From contig CAMCHQ010000011.1 in assembly GCA_945874765.1 (NCBI GenBank), forward strand, positions 1-64,000: a stretch of DNA of 64,000 bases, read 5' to 3'. Below the pieces are notes generated by a model, which searched no databases, had not been told where the DNA came from, and was given only the letters and a program-made list of their open reading frames with translations. The position numbers and the translations under genes are program-made. Source of the stretch: an uncultured Clostridia bacterium. GTDB taxonomy: Bacteria; Bacillota; Clostridia; Oscillospirales; Acutalibacteraceae. Positions 41,142 to 50,747 of this stretch are shown one piece after another. The first letter of the stretch is position 1. Each line of letters starts with the position of its first letter.

Positions 41142-42596
41142 TTATTTTTTGGTTGTAACAGCCTTAGCCTTTGACCAAGCGCCGTAGAATTTTGCATCGT
41201 TATAGGTTTTGTAAGCACGTACTCTTACATAATATTTTTTCTTGCTCTTTAAGCCTGAAATCGACTTTGAAATACCCTTTTTGCTTTTAACATTTACCGT
41301 CTTTTTATTTTTCTTAAACTTACTGTCGGTTGCATACTCAATTTGATAGCCGGCAGCATTTTTTGCCTTGCAGCTAATCTTAACACCCTTTGATTTTGCA
41401 CTCAGCTTAACATTGCTTGGTGCCTTTGGGGCAGAAACGGTTTTATATTTGCACTTTGCATTCTTCAAGGTCTTTTCAGCCTTCGAGCCTTTAGGAACAA
41501 CATAGGATTGATAAATTTTGCCTTTGATTTGCGTATCCTTGCCTGTAATTACTATTTCTGTTTGATAGCTGTAATCCCTGCCGTCGCAATTAACGCTTTT
41601 TCCTACAAATGCGTCGCCTGCAAGTGTTTTCACTGAGCTTGGAATTATAACCCTGTCTGCCGTCATTCCGGCGAAAGCATTTTTTCCTATGCTTTTAAGC
41701 GTGGACGGAAGACGAATTTCATAAACATAATTAAAACAATATGCAAAAGCGTTATCGCCTACAGAGGTAATGCCGTTTCCCAATGTAAGAAAATAAGCTT
41801 TGTTTGTAAAATTGGTATCTATATAATATCTTGGAAAACTACCGGCATAGCAGTCCTCATAAGTGACACCGTAACCATTTACATATCTTCCGTCTTTCCA
41901 AACAAATATATCCTTTTCGTCAGGCTCGTCGGGAATTGACATGGCTCTTCTTACAGCGTCATTCATGGCATTAAAATCGCTTTTTGTCCAGCCGAGATAA
42001 TTATTAGGTATTGCGCCCTTACCTGTAATATTAATTCTGGAATTAGCCTTATCAAATTTATATTTAACAGACTTATTTTTGCAGCTTGCGGTTTTTGTTT
42101 TATATTTATATGCAGGGCTTGTAATGGCAGGCACACCGTCAAATGCGTCTTGACCTATGCTCTTTAATGTTGACGGTAAAACTACATTACCGGTTACTCG
42201 TGGAAGCGCATAAGCAAAAGCTCTTTTCCCGATTGAGGTTATACCCTCACCTATTACAAGATTTTTAACGGGTACCCCATTGATTTCAATATAATATTTC
42301 GGAAGTATTGTAGTGTCCAAAGAAAGGGCACGGTTAATATTGGCATTATCGCTAAGTTGATAATTATCGAGCACCTCTCTCTCCGTAAAGCCCATATAAT
42401 AATCCGGTATTGCGCCCGAGCCGTCTATATATAAGGTCCTGCTTTCCTTATCTATCCTATATGTGATTGTTTTGTTTTTATCGGACGGCACCTTGTCTTT
42501 TATGCCCGATTCACTCGCATAAGCAGGAGCGGCGGATACAAAAATCATTAACAATGCCATAAATGCCGACGATATTTTCAATAAAGTTTTTTTCAT
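41142..42596 (-). CDS. Secreted BspA-type leucine-rich repeat protein with FnIII domain
   Basis: A 484-residue exported protein. The signal peptide (LLKISSAFMALLMIFVSAAP, then AYASES) is followed by two blocks of LRR_5/BspA-like repeats (GEGITSIGKRAFAYALP, LPSTLKSIGQDAFDG, GNGITSVGDNAFAY, LPSTLKSIGKNAFAG) separated by beta segments. The C-terminal ~90 residues are a fibronectin type III domain (APSNVKLSAKSKGVKISCKA, then KKKYYVRVRAYK) rich in Lys. Such proteins are usually surface adhesins; no anchor motif is visible, and the basic FnIII tail may bind the wall. It has its own promoter at 42640-42668, inside the gap after the 728-aa gene. Confidence 0.88.
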   Translation of the reverse strand: MKKTLLKISSAFMALLMIFVSAAPAYASESGIKDKVPSDKNKTITYRIDKESRTLYIDGSGAIPDYYMGFTEREVLDNYQLSDNANINRALSLDTTILPKYYIEINGVPVKNLVIGEGITSIGKRAFAYALPRVTGNVVLPSTLKSIGQDAFDGVPAITSPAYKYKTKTASCKNKSVKYKFDKANSRINITGKGAIPNNYLGWTKSDFNAMNDAVRRAMSIPDEPDEKDIFVWKDGRYVNGYGVTYEDCYAGSFPRYYIDTNFTNKAYFLTLGNGITSVGDNAFAYCFNYVYEIRLPSTLKSIGKNAFAGMTADRVIIPSSVKTLAGDAFVGKSVNCDGRDYSYQTEIVITGKDTQIKGKIYQSYVVPKGSKAEKTLKNAKCKYKTVSAPKAPSNVKLSAKSKGVKISCKAKNAAGYQIEYATDSKFKKNKKTVNVKSKKGISKSISGLKSKKKYYVRVRAYKTYNDAKFYGAWSKAKAVTTKK

Positions 42597-42639
42597 AAAA
42601 TCACCTCATAAAATTAATGATTATATTCCTTTCAATCAT

Positions 42640-42668
42640 ATAATAGCAAATGAAAAAGATTCAGTCAA
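42640..42668 (-). promoter_or_regulatory. Promoter of LRR protein gene
   Basis: On the minus strand TTGACT (42668-42663), a 17-nt spacer and TATTAT (42645-42640), about 45 nt before the start codon. Confidence 0.65.
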
Positions 42669-42675
42669 TTAAATT

Positions 42676-44862
42676 CTACCATTGCGCCACAAAAACAACT
42701 CTTTCGCCAATCGGAACAGTGGTTTTTACGGTTTTTCCTTGATGCTTAAACAAAGAATATCCACTTGGCTGATTACCGCGTGTATACCACTTGTTAGTGG
42801 TACCGTTTGTATATTTCCAAGTACCTTTGTCAGGTCTATACAAATGATAAGTATTTGACGTTTGTGTCACATTTTTACTATTTGTTATTTTATAGTAAGG
42901 AAGCGTTTTGCTTGTGTTGTATATAGCTCTGAACGGGCTGATTATTTCATCAATTTTTGCAGCTTTATTGCCCGTATTAAACATAACATAATACTCATTC
43001 CACTTTGCGAAAAATACAACATTTTGACCTGCCGCTACCGTTCTTGCTATTGTCGTCTCATTCTTATATGCTTTTTTCAGGTATCCCTTTGTTTGCTTGC
43101 CCTCTTTTTTCCATTCGGTTTTTGTTCCGTCAGATGATTCGTAAATCCATTCGTCTGTTTGAGGATTGAAAACATACCATCCTAAAAATTCACAACCGCT
43201 TTTAGTCATTTTGCTTGCCGGCATTTTCGTGCTTGTTCCAAAAGTGACCGTCTTATCAGACATAGTTCCACTGCCTTTATTATTATCAAATTTTACAGTG
43301 AACTTGTCTGTTGCCTCCCAACAAGCACAAAGCATGGCGCTTCTTCCTGCCGGAATTGTTCTTTTAACCGATGCTTTATCATTATAAACCTGCTTATAAT
43401 ATCCATACGGCTGACTGCCCTCCTTACACCAGCAATCATCTCCGAGACCGTTTTTATAAAGCCATGTATCCTCATCAGGACGATAACCATACCAGCCTAC
43501 AAATTTATAACCCGGATTGACAAAAGTGTTCTTTTTAAGTGGAGTGGCTTGGTCATATAAAACATAAGAATAAATTTTATTAGTATCATTAATATGGGCT
43601 TGAACATTAGTATCAATACAGTATTGAATACTATAAAAATATTGAGATAAATCATAATAATAGTAATGAATACGTCTTGAATCTCCTGTCGAATATATGC
43701 AATTCATCGGCATAAGCACTTTATTACCGCTGAAAATAAGACCTTCTCCCTCATATATATCCGAATAGCCATAGTGAGAAACACTTGCAAAATTCAAATT
43801 AATTTCCTTAACAAGCGTACCGTCCCATTTATATATGCCCATTACATTTTGATATTCTTTTTCATTTTCACTTGCATTAATATTTTTTGTATAACAGAAA
43901 AGAGAATAAATATAATTGCCGTCACAATAAAGACCTTGATGACCTAATTTTTGCGTTCCGCCACTGTTATCTCTGTTACTTCCTGTTTTAATATGCGTTT
44001 CAATAATATTGAAATCACTGTCTAAAACACAAAAGCAATTATGATTACCTGAAATATTTACTACATACCTGTTTGTCTCCTCACAATATGCAATAGTAGT
44101 AAATCTGCAACCGATTTGAATATTTTTCTTTATACTCAAGCTGTCGGTTGCACCTCTGAAATAATCTGCATTAACAACACTGACCTGCGATTTATCATTA
44201 TTTGTAGTTGCAATCACGATTTGGTCATCTGCCGTCCCCTCGTTATTAGGGTTAAATGTAAGGCAATTGGCATGCTCAATATTTATAAGCGCTTCATTTT
44301 CAGCACTTGTTCTTACCTTTACTATGTCAAATCCACCGTTTGCATTCATACAGGCAGCAACCACCATTGTTCCTACAGTGGTAATTTCGTTATTTAAATT
44401 TCTTCTTGCATAAAATGCAAAGTAATAATACGTGCCGTCTGAACAGCTTCCCTGCATATATAAGCTAAACGGAGCCGCAAAAGCAGCGTTGGCATAATTC
44501 AATATAGTACCACGGTCAAACAATTTCTTCAAATTACCGCTGTCAGCGTCGTAGCCTATATTAGAGCTTGAAAATGAATCCATAGATAAATTACGGTCTG
44601 TATCTTCTTTTACACCAATTTGTTGTGTAGAAACGCCGTTTTCATTTTCTTGTTGAGTATATGACGGCTCACTCACAAAAGAAATCGATGAATCAACATT
44701 TTCTTTAATTTCCTGTTCTTCTTCAAAGTCGCTTATATCAGCGCCTTCATTAATTTCGTTTCCTAATATACTTGCCTGAGCACCAATCGGCATACTTGTT
44801 ATCACCATTATTACGCAAAACAATGTCGTCAGCACTCTAAATAAATTATTCTTTTTAGACAT
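42676..44862 (-). CDS. Secreted protein with propeller-like region and three InlB-type repeats
   Basis: A 728-residue exported protein with a signal peptide (LFRVLTTLFCVIMVITSMPI, then GAQAS). Residues of about 110-430 have repeating blade-like beta segments (DGTYYYFAFYARR, DDQIVIATTNNDKSQVSVVN, GNYIYSLFCY) suggesting a beta-propeller; this is an inference. The last ~290 residues hold three repeats of roughly 95 residues with the InlB/Listeria-Bacteroides core GYKFVGWYGYRPDEDTW, CEFLGWYVFNPQTDEW and related, each extended by a W-x-x-G-x-QP-x-GY segment and closing with AGRSAMLCACW-like strands. No sorting motif. Lies 45 bp after the 136-aa gene, on the same strand. Confidence 0.75.
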   Translation of the reverse strand: MSKKNNLFRVLTTLFCVIMVITSMPIGAQASILGNEINEGADISDFEEEQEIKENVDSSISFVSEPSYTQQENENGVSTQQIGVKEDTDRNLSMDSFSSSNIGYDADSGNLKKLFDRGTILNYANAAFAAPFSLYMQGSCSDGTYYYFAFYARRNLNNEITTVGTMVVAACMNANGGFDIVKVRTSAENEALINIEHANCLTFNPNNEGTADDQIVIATTNNDKSQVSVVNADYFRGATDSLSIKKNIQIGCRFTTIAYCEETNRYVVNISGNHNCFCVLDSDFNIIETHIKTGSNRDNSGGTQKLGHQGLYCDGNYIYSLFCYTKNINASENEKEYQNVMGIYKWDGTLVKEINLNFASVSHYGYSDIYEGEGLIFSGNKVLMPMNCIYSTGDSRRIHYYYYDLSQYFYSIQYCIDTNVQAHINDTNKIYSYVLYDQATPLKKNTFVNPGYKFVGWYGYRPDEDTWLYKNGLGDDCWCKEGSQPYGYYKQVYNDKASVKRTIPAGRSAMLCACWEATDKFTVKFDNNKGSGTMSDKTVTFGTSTKMPASKMTKSGCEFLGWYVFNPQTDEWIYESSDGTKTEWKKEGKQTKGYLKKAYKNETTIARTVAAGQNVVFFAKWNEYYVMFNTGNKAAKIDEIISPFRAIYNTSKTLPYYKITNSKNVTQTSNTYHLYRPDKGTWKYTNGTTNKWYTRGNQPSGYSLFKHQGKTVKTTVPIGERVVFVAQW

Positions 44863-44906
44863 TTTTCAATTACCTCTCCTATTTCAATTATTATCCGTAT
44901 AACAAT

Positions 44907-45317
44907 TCATGAATATGTCTTTTCAACGTTTTTTGTTATTTTGTCATTCTTGCCGTTTGTGCCTGTTACAGTAAAAACTACGTGTGCACGATAATTCCCC
45001 TTACTTGAAAGCTTAGCCTTATAGGTTTTAGAATAATTAGTTACATTTGTGTTGTCTGTCCAAGTACAGCCATCAACATTAACCCAAATAATGCCTACCT
45101 TCTTTTGAATTTTCGTAACAATTTTTGCACTTTTTATTGCGCCGTTCATACCATAATAAGTATTTTTTACAGTAGCACTTCCGCTATTTGAAATTGTAAA
45201 TACTGTATTCGTTTTATTGACGTCATTTGTATAAGTAGAACAATCACTTGCATACGCAGTCACCGCCGACGATAAGACTATTACAGCACTTAGCAAAATC
45301 GCAAAAATTCTTTTCAA
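44907..45317 (-). CDS. Small secreted protein, unknown, ECF-regulated
   Basis: 136 residues with a signal peptide (IFAILLSAVIVLSSAVTAYA, then SDCSTY). The mature ~110 residues are Thr/Lys/Asn-rich and beta-like, with two Cys (SDCS and DGCTW) that could form a disulphide. I recognise no family. Its promoter shares GTAACC-N17-GTTGTATA with the ECF sigma gene upstream, so it is a likely direct target of that sigma factor. The 728-aa gene follows 45 bp downstream and may be in the same transcript. Confidence 0.7.
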   Translation of the reverse strand: MKRIFAILLSAVIVLSSAVTAYASDCSTYTNDVNKTNTVFTISNSGSATVKNTYYGMNGAIKSAKIVTKIQKKVGIIWVNVDGCTWTDNTNVTNYSKTYKAKLSSKGNYRAHVVFTVTGTNGKNDKITKNVEKTYS

Positions 45318-45366
45318 AAAAAATCCTCCTTTCGGTTATATATTTTGAAAAATAACTCTTTCACTA

Positions 45367-45397
45367 TATACAACACCAAAAAGAGGATTTAGGTTAC
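45367..45397 (-). promoter_or_regulatory. ECF-type promoter of the 136-aa secreted protein
   Basis: On the minus strand GTAACC (45397-45392), a 17-nt spacer and GTTGTATA (45374-45367), about 50 nt before the start codon. The same two boxes with identical spacing precede the sigma gene at 46652-46682. Confidence 0.7.
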
Positions 45398-45429
45398 AAA
45401 TATTTGAAAAAAAATTTAATTTTTTCCTT

Positions 45430-46095
45430 TTAATTTTTTTCTTTTACATTTTCCGCCATTTTCACAAGTTCATTTTTATATTCATTAGGCGCATTAATCA
45501 TATATGAATATTCTCCGTCACTCCACCATATAGTAGCGTTTTTGGGATATATATTCAAATATCCCTTGTGACCGTTTACATTTACTTCCTTGAGGTAATG
45601 CTCATTATCTATTGATAATGACATATTAAGAATATCTTGTGATAATACTATTTCGTCACCGTTTTCATTTTCCCAAGCAGTGAAAACACCTGCATCTGAT
45701 TTATCATATCTACTAATCTTATATCCATTCGGAACGTCAGAAAGAGTATACTCGGTTTCAATTGTTTCAACAGGCAATGTAGAATCCTTACTGACAGTCA
45801 CCTCAATATATTTTGAAAATACCTTTTCAACAAATTCAACAAAAGGAGCACGGGTTGCCGAAACACTCATTGTGCCTGCAAAAGCAATCAAAACAGCAAT
45901 CACGGCGGCGATAAGGCTTCTTGAGATTCTGCGGCGACTTGAAAGCTTGATATGATTATTTTTATTAATCAAGGCATTCATTTTGCGCTCAAAATCCTTT
46001 GATACTTCCCATTCGACAGAATTATCAAGAAAAGGTGCATATTCAATTTTTTCGGCCTCTAAAAATGCTTTAACAAATAGCTCTTTATTGCTCAA
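45430..46095 (-). CDS. DUF4367-type membrane protein, probable anti-sigma factor
   Basis: A 221-residue protein: a cytoplasmic N-terminus of about 55 residues, one transmembrane segment (SLIAAVIAVLIAFAGTMSV), and an extracytoplasmic domain with DUF4367-like features (YTLSDVPNGYKISRYD, then WWSDGEYSYMI). The start codon is TTG at 46095-46093, overlapping the sigma gene's TGA, with GAGGAG upstream, so the two are translationally coupled. Position, topology and coupling fit an anti-sigma factor for the preceding ECF sigma; direct evidence is lacking. Confidence 0.8.
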   Translation of the reverse strand: MSNKELFVKAFLEAEKIEYAPFLDNSVEWEVSKDFERKMNALINKNNHIKLSSRRRISRSLIAAVIAVLIAFAGTMSVSATRAPFVEFVEKVFSKYIEVTVSKDSTLPVETIETEYTLSDVPNGYKISRYDKSDAGVFTAWENENGDEIVLSQDILNMSLSIDNEHYLKEVNVNGHKGYLNIYPKNATIWWSDGEYSYMINAPNEYKNELVKMAENVKEKN

Positions 46096-46637
46096 AGCAG
46101 CTGCTCCTCTCTAAGCTTTTCAAGTAATATTTTTTTGCCGCGAACAAGCTGTTGCTTAACGGTCGACGTTTTTCTGCCAAGCAAGTCCGAAATATTATTC
46201 ACGCTCATTTCGCAAACAAAATGATAATAAAGCACGTCGCGATATTTTTCATCAAGTGAAAGTATAGCCTCAACAACACGGTTATACGTATTACCGATAT
46301 CAAGTCTTTCGATAAAATCATCGTCGCTCAGCTTTTCGCAATCATCAAACTTAACGTTACTTTTTTCCTTTTGGTGCTTTTTATCCCAATTGATAGCGGT
46401 ATTTTTTGTTGCCTTAAGCACATAAGAAAGAGTTTTAACACTGTCAACCTCATCAACGGCGTTTATATTTCTTGCAATTTTAATAAATGCTTCGTGCACA
46501 ACGTCCTCGCACTGTGACTGATTATGCAAAACAGAATAAGCCATTTTAAGCATTCTTTTTGCATACAGGTGATATATTCGTTCAAATTTTTCCTTGTCGC
46601 TTTCTTCATCGATAAGCGCCATATAAAATGCTAACAT
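46092..46637 (-). CDS. ECF-type RNA polymerase sigma factor
   Basis: A 181-residue sigma-70 family protein with region 2 (FERIYHLYAKRMLKMAYSVL, then QCEDVVHEAFIKI) and region 4 with a helix-turn-helix (MSVNNISDLLGRKTSTVKQQ). The start at 46637 (MLAFYMALIDEE) is taken because AGGAGAG directly precedes it; an in-frame start at 46715 would add a hydrophobic, unlikely N-terminus and would run over the promoter. It overlaps the anti-sigma-like gene. A promoter shared with the 136-aa gene implies autoregulation. Confidence 0.92.
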   Translation of the reverse strand: MLAFYMALIDEESDKEKFERIYHLYAKRMLKMAYSVLHNQSQCEDVVHEAFIKIARNINAVDEVDSVKTLSYVLKATKNTAINWDKKHQKEKSNVKFDDCEKLSDDDFIERLDIGNTYNRVVEAILSLDEKYRDVLYYHFVCEMSVNNISDLLGRKTSTVKQQLVRGKKILLEKLREEQLL

Positions 46638-46651
46638 ATTCTCTCCTAATA

Positions 46652-46682
46652 TATACAACAGCAAAATTTCAAATAAGGTTAC
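46652..46682 (-). promoter_or_regulatory. ECF-type autoregulatory promoter of sigma gene
   Basis: On the minus strand GTAACC (46682-46677), a 17-nt spacer and GTTGTATA (46659-46652), ending about 15 nt before the start codon at 46637. Confidence 0.68.
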
Positions 46683-46724
46683 AACAATAATATAATTTTT
46701 TTGAAAATTTTTCAAGAGTAATAA

Positions 46725-46761
46725 AAAAGCAACGCCTTTTGTACTAAAAGCGTTGCTTTGA
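46725..46761 (-). terminator. Terminator after four-helix-bundle pseudogene
   Basis: A stem of about 14 bp with one bulge (AAAGCAACGC... / ...GCGTTGCTTT) and loop GTAC, followed on the minus strand by TTTTTT. It lies about 35 nt beyond the frameshifted gene. Confidence 0.75.
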
Positions 46762-46795
46762 TAAATTTAATTTTCCCTATATTCGGTTGGATAGT

Positions 46796-47142
46796 TTATT
46801 TGTTTTTCTTTGCCGTATTCAACGAGGAAATCACATTCTTTTCAGCTCAACACATTCATCAATAAGCTGAGTATCGCTGTAGTAACCACTTTCTGTGAGC
46901 AGCTCTAACCAATATTCGCTTTCAGCACATTCCTTAAGCGATATTTGAAGCTTAGCAATAAAGTCTGCTTTGCTATGCGCATAAAATGCTTCCCTAATGT
47001 TAGCGCCCACGCTTGTTCCTGAACGCAAAAATTGGCTGATTAAAGCACCCTCGCATTTAGCATTTCTCAATTCCTTGCAAGCCTTTATAACGTCAAGGGC
47101 AAATTTTTTGGATTTAATAATCAAAGGACTTTCTTTCATAGT
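46796..47142 (-). pseudogene. Four-helix-bundle protein (S23/TIGR02436-like), frameshifted near C-terminus
   Basis: The main frame (47142-46831) encodes MKESPLIIKSKKFALDVIKA and continues through LRSGTSVGANIREAF and the helix KLQISLKECAESEYWLELL, all typical of the small four-helix-bundle family linked to 23S rRNA intervening sequences. It stops at TGA just after ECVELKRM. The reading frame one base back continues directly as ISSLNTAKKNK to a TAA at 46796, which is the expected family C-terminus, so a single-base indel has split the end. It is either a real mutation or a sequencing error; the fold core is intact. The start could also be further upstream at 47178. Confidence 0.7.
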
Positions 47143-47259
47143 AAGCATACCTTTCACGAATACCTTTTCACTATTCACTATTACTTATTACCTAAAATCG
47201 GCAAGTTTTGAAAGTCAAAAGTGAAAAATTAATAGTTAAAAAGGAAAATCGGCAAGTTC

Positions 47260-47425
47260 CTTTCGAAACTTGCCGATTTTTGGTGGAAGAGGGTGGATTT
47301 TATCGCAGGTGCTTCGCACCTTTGGACTAATGTCGAAACAGTCCACCGGACTGTTTTTCTGTCACTCCTTGCCTCGCAGGCTTCGGCGTTCGCTCCCATT
47401 AGTGGTTCGAATCCGGCCTGATTAT
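47260..47425. repeat. tRNA-derived palindromic element next to tRNA-Tyr
   Basis: The left part TGGTGGAAGAGGGTGGATT (47281-47299) repeats exactly the reverse-complement 3' end of tRNA-Tyr found at 47469-47487. It runs into small palindromes (GGTGCTTCGCACC, CAGTCCACCGGACTG) and ends with a T-arm-like GGTTCGAATCC (47404-47414) in the opposite orientation. No open frame has a ribosome binding site. The build resembles the 248-bp array beside tRNA-Val, though the sequence differs. Confidence 0.6.
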
Positions 47426-47435
47426 ACAAAAAAAT

Positions 47436-47465
47436 AAAAACCAATCACAAAAGTGATTGGTTTTT
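47436..47465. terminator. Terminator of tRNA-Thr/tRNA-Tyr transcript
   Basis: The 13-bp perfect stem AAAAACCAATCAC / GTGATTGGTTTTT has a 4-nt loop and T-rich tails on both strands, 4 nt from the tRNA-Tyr CCA end. Confidence 0.88.
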
Positions 47466-47468
47466 ATT

Positions 47469-47554
47469 TGGTGGAAGAGGGTGGATTCGAACCACCGAAG
47501 CTGAATAGCGACAGATTTACAGTCTGTTCCCTTTGGCCGCTCGGGAACTCTTCC
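47469..47554 (-). tRNA. tRNA-Tyr (anticodon GTA)
   Basis: The acceptor stem GGAAGAG / CTCTTCC, a class II long variable arm, anticodon arm CAGACTGTAAATCTG with GTA, T-arm GGTGGTTCGAATCCACC and an encoded CCA are all present on the minus strand. Confidence 0.96.
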
Positions 47555-47558
47555 ATAT

Positions 47559-47634
47559 TGGAGCTGGTGAACGGACTCGAACCCCTGACCTGCTGATTAC
47601 AAATCAGCTGCTCTACCAACTGAGCTACACCAGC
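47559..47634 (-). tRNA. tRNA-Thr (anticodon TGT)
   Basis: The acceptor stem GCTGGTG / CACCAGC, D-arm TAGCTCAGTTGGTAGAGC, anticodon arm CTGATTTGTAATCAG with TGT, T-arm GGGGTTCGAGTCC and an encoded CCA. It lies 4 nt upstream of tRNA-Tyr on the same strand and is co-transcribed with it. Confidence 0.96.
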
Positions 47635-47709
47635 GTATCTCCAACGCCTAATTAATATATCATAAGTCAGGACAATAGTCAAGACTTTTTTTGCTTTTTT
47701 TCAAAAAAA

Positions 47710-48549
47710 TTATTTGCCCCAATTAGCGATAACGTCCTTAATCATTTCAGGGTTCTTGGTGGTAATATTATCGGGTTTGATGACAAGCATTTTTTTAGCA
47801 TTACGCTCGGTATCAACAGTCCAAACGGAGAGCTTATACCCTTTTTTATGAAGAAGATTTGAAAGCTGAGAGCCTGCAAATTTATAGTTACAATTAATGC
47901 CGATTGCGCCGGTATCCTCCAAAAGTTTAATTATTTTTTGCCTGTAATCACCTGAAAAAGCCTTGAATTTTGACGGTTTATAGTTAAGATAATAATCCAT
48001 ATTTGCGCAGTTTGAAGCCTTAACCGCCTTAACGTTAATAACTTCTATACCTGTTAAAAATGAGCGGTCGAGCAAGCTGTAATCAACCAAAAGCGCATGA
48101 AGAGAATTAAGCACACGTGTTTCCTTGATATCAAAATTAATTTGCATATCGGGTGCGTCCTTAATCAGTGCAAGTGCGTCCTCAAGCGGTGCGCCGTCAT
48201 TATTTGTAACAACTAAATCGTGGCTCATAACAAGAGTTTTATCGGGGCGTTGGCGAATATCAAGTTCAATAATTTCCGCCTTATTCTTAATAGCCGCCTT
48301 GACAGACTCCAAGGTGTTCATTTCAGTATCATAAGCGCCCGTATGCGCAGTAACAGTAAAATCGTCCATAAAGGTAAGTTTCCTTTCGTCATAAGACTTA
48401 GTGACAGCATAATCCGCAACACCGACTATCATTACAACACTTGTTAAAAGTGCAAAGACCTGATAAGCAAAATGCTTTGCCCAAGTGGGTGTCATATTTC
48501 GTTTTAAAAATCTTTTAAACTTCTTCCATTTAGAGATTTTTTGAGCCAT
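47710..48549 (-). CDS. Membrane-anchored glycerophosphodiester phosphodiesterase-like protein
   Basis: A 279-residue protein with one N-terminal transmembrane segment (about residues 25-45) and a GDPD TIM-barrel. The usual HRG...PENT start of the family is here HTGAYDTEMNT, so the phosphate-contacting Arg and the Glu of ENT are altered, while ELDIRQRPDKTLVMSHD keeps the Glu/Asp metal ligands and second His. The C-terminal strand GYKLSVWTVDTERN is typical. It may cleave glycerophosphodiesters or a lipid/teichoic-acid product outside the cell, but the substitutions leave activity uncertain. Stands alone between the tRNAs and guaB. Confidence 0.82.
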   Translation of the reverse strand: MAQKISKWKKFKRFLKRNMTPTWAKHFAYQVFALLTSVVMIVGVADYAVTKSYDERKLTFMDDFTVTAHTGAYDTEMNTLESVKAAIKNKAEIIELDIRQRPDKTLVMSHDLVVTNNDGAPLEDALALIKDAPDMQINFDIKETRVLNSLHALLVDYSLLDRSFLTGIEVINVKAVKASNCANMDYYLNYKPSKFKAFSGDYRQKIIKLLEDTGAIGINCNYKFAGSQLSNLLHKKGYKLSVWTVDTERNAKKMLVIKPDNITTKNPEMIKDVIANWGK

Positions 48550-48636
48550 ATGATTACCTGCTTAAAATTGATATAAAACAGTATGGGCGGAAAAGCAATA
48601 AATGCCGAAATCCGCCCGTACGCTAATTAAATTTAA

Positions 48637-50127
<1,491 letters not shown>

Positions 50128-50249
50128 TTACAAGTATTAAATTATATTCTTAAATATTTAAAAATATTTTTACTATAATAGCACTTTTTTATAATATGTT
50201 CAAGTATTCAATTTGCACAAATTATAAAAAAACAGATAAGTCCTATTTG

Positions 50250-50747
50250 TTACCTGCTTGCTCTTACAATTGCCCTTGCCGTTTGCTCAACGGTATTTTG
50301 ACCGCAATTGATTACCGCCTGCGCCCATTTATTATAAAGCGGAAGCCTCTCGTTATACATATCCTCAAGCGTTTCGCCGTTTTGAAGAACAATGCCACGA
50401 CTTTCAAGATTACTTATTCTTTTACACATATCCTCATAACTTAAATGAAGATAAATAATTTTGCCGAGGCTTTTCAAATGCTCCATTGCCTTATCGGAAT
50501 AAACTACCGAGCCGCCCGTCGCAATAACGGTCCCCTTGATATCCAAGGACAAAATAGCCCTTTCCTCAGCCTTTGCGAAATATTCAACACCGTCTTTATC
50601 AATAATCTCCTGCAAGCTTCTGCCCTCAAGATTTTGGATAAGCAAATCGGTGTCATAAAAATTTTTAAGTAACATTTTTGCCGAAACAACACCGCAGGTT
50701 GATTTACCGCTGCCGGGCATTCCGATAAGTACAATATTTGAATTCAT
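50250..50747 (-). CDS. aroK: Shikimate kinase
   Basis: Phosphorylates shikimate in the chorismate pathway. The 165-residue product begins with the P-loop IVLIGMPGSGKSTCG, followed by DTDLLIQNLEG (substrate-binding Asp) and IATGGSVVYS; length is typical. Its ATG follows immediately after the nth stop codon, so it is the last gene of the M23-queH-rarA-nth-aroK operon. Confidence 0.93.
   Translation of the reverse strand: MNSNIVLIGMPGSGKSTCGVVSAKMLLKNFYDTDLLIQNLEGRSLQEIIDKDGVEYFAKAEERAILSLDIKGTVIATGGSVVYSDKAMEHLKSLGKIIYLHLSYEDMCKRISNLESRGIVLQNGETLEDMYNERLPLYNKWAQAVINCGQNTVEQTARAIVRASR

Noticed and set aside
47229-47444. 71-aa minus-strand frame beside tRNA-Tyr
   Set aside because: Made of palindromic, tRNA-derived sequence; no ribosome binding site.
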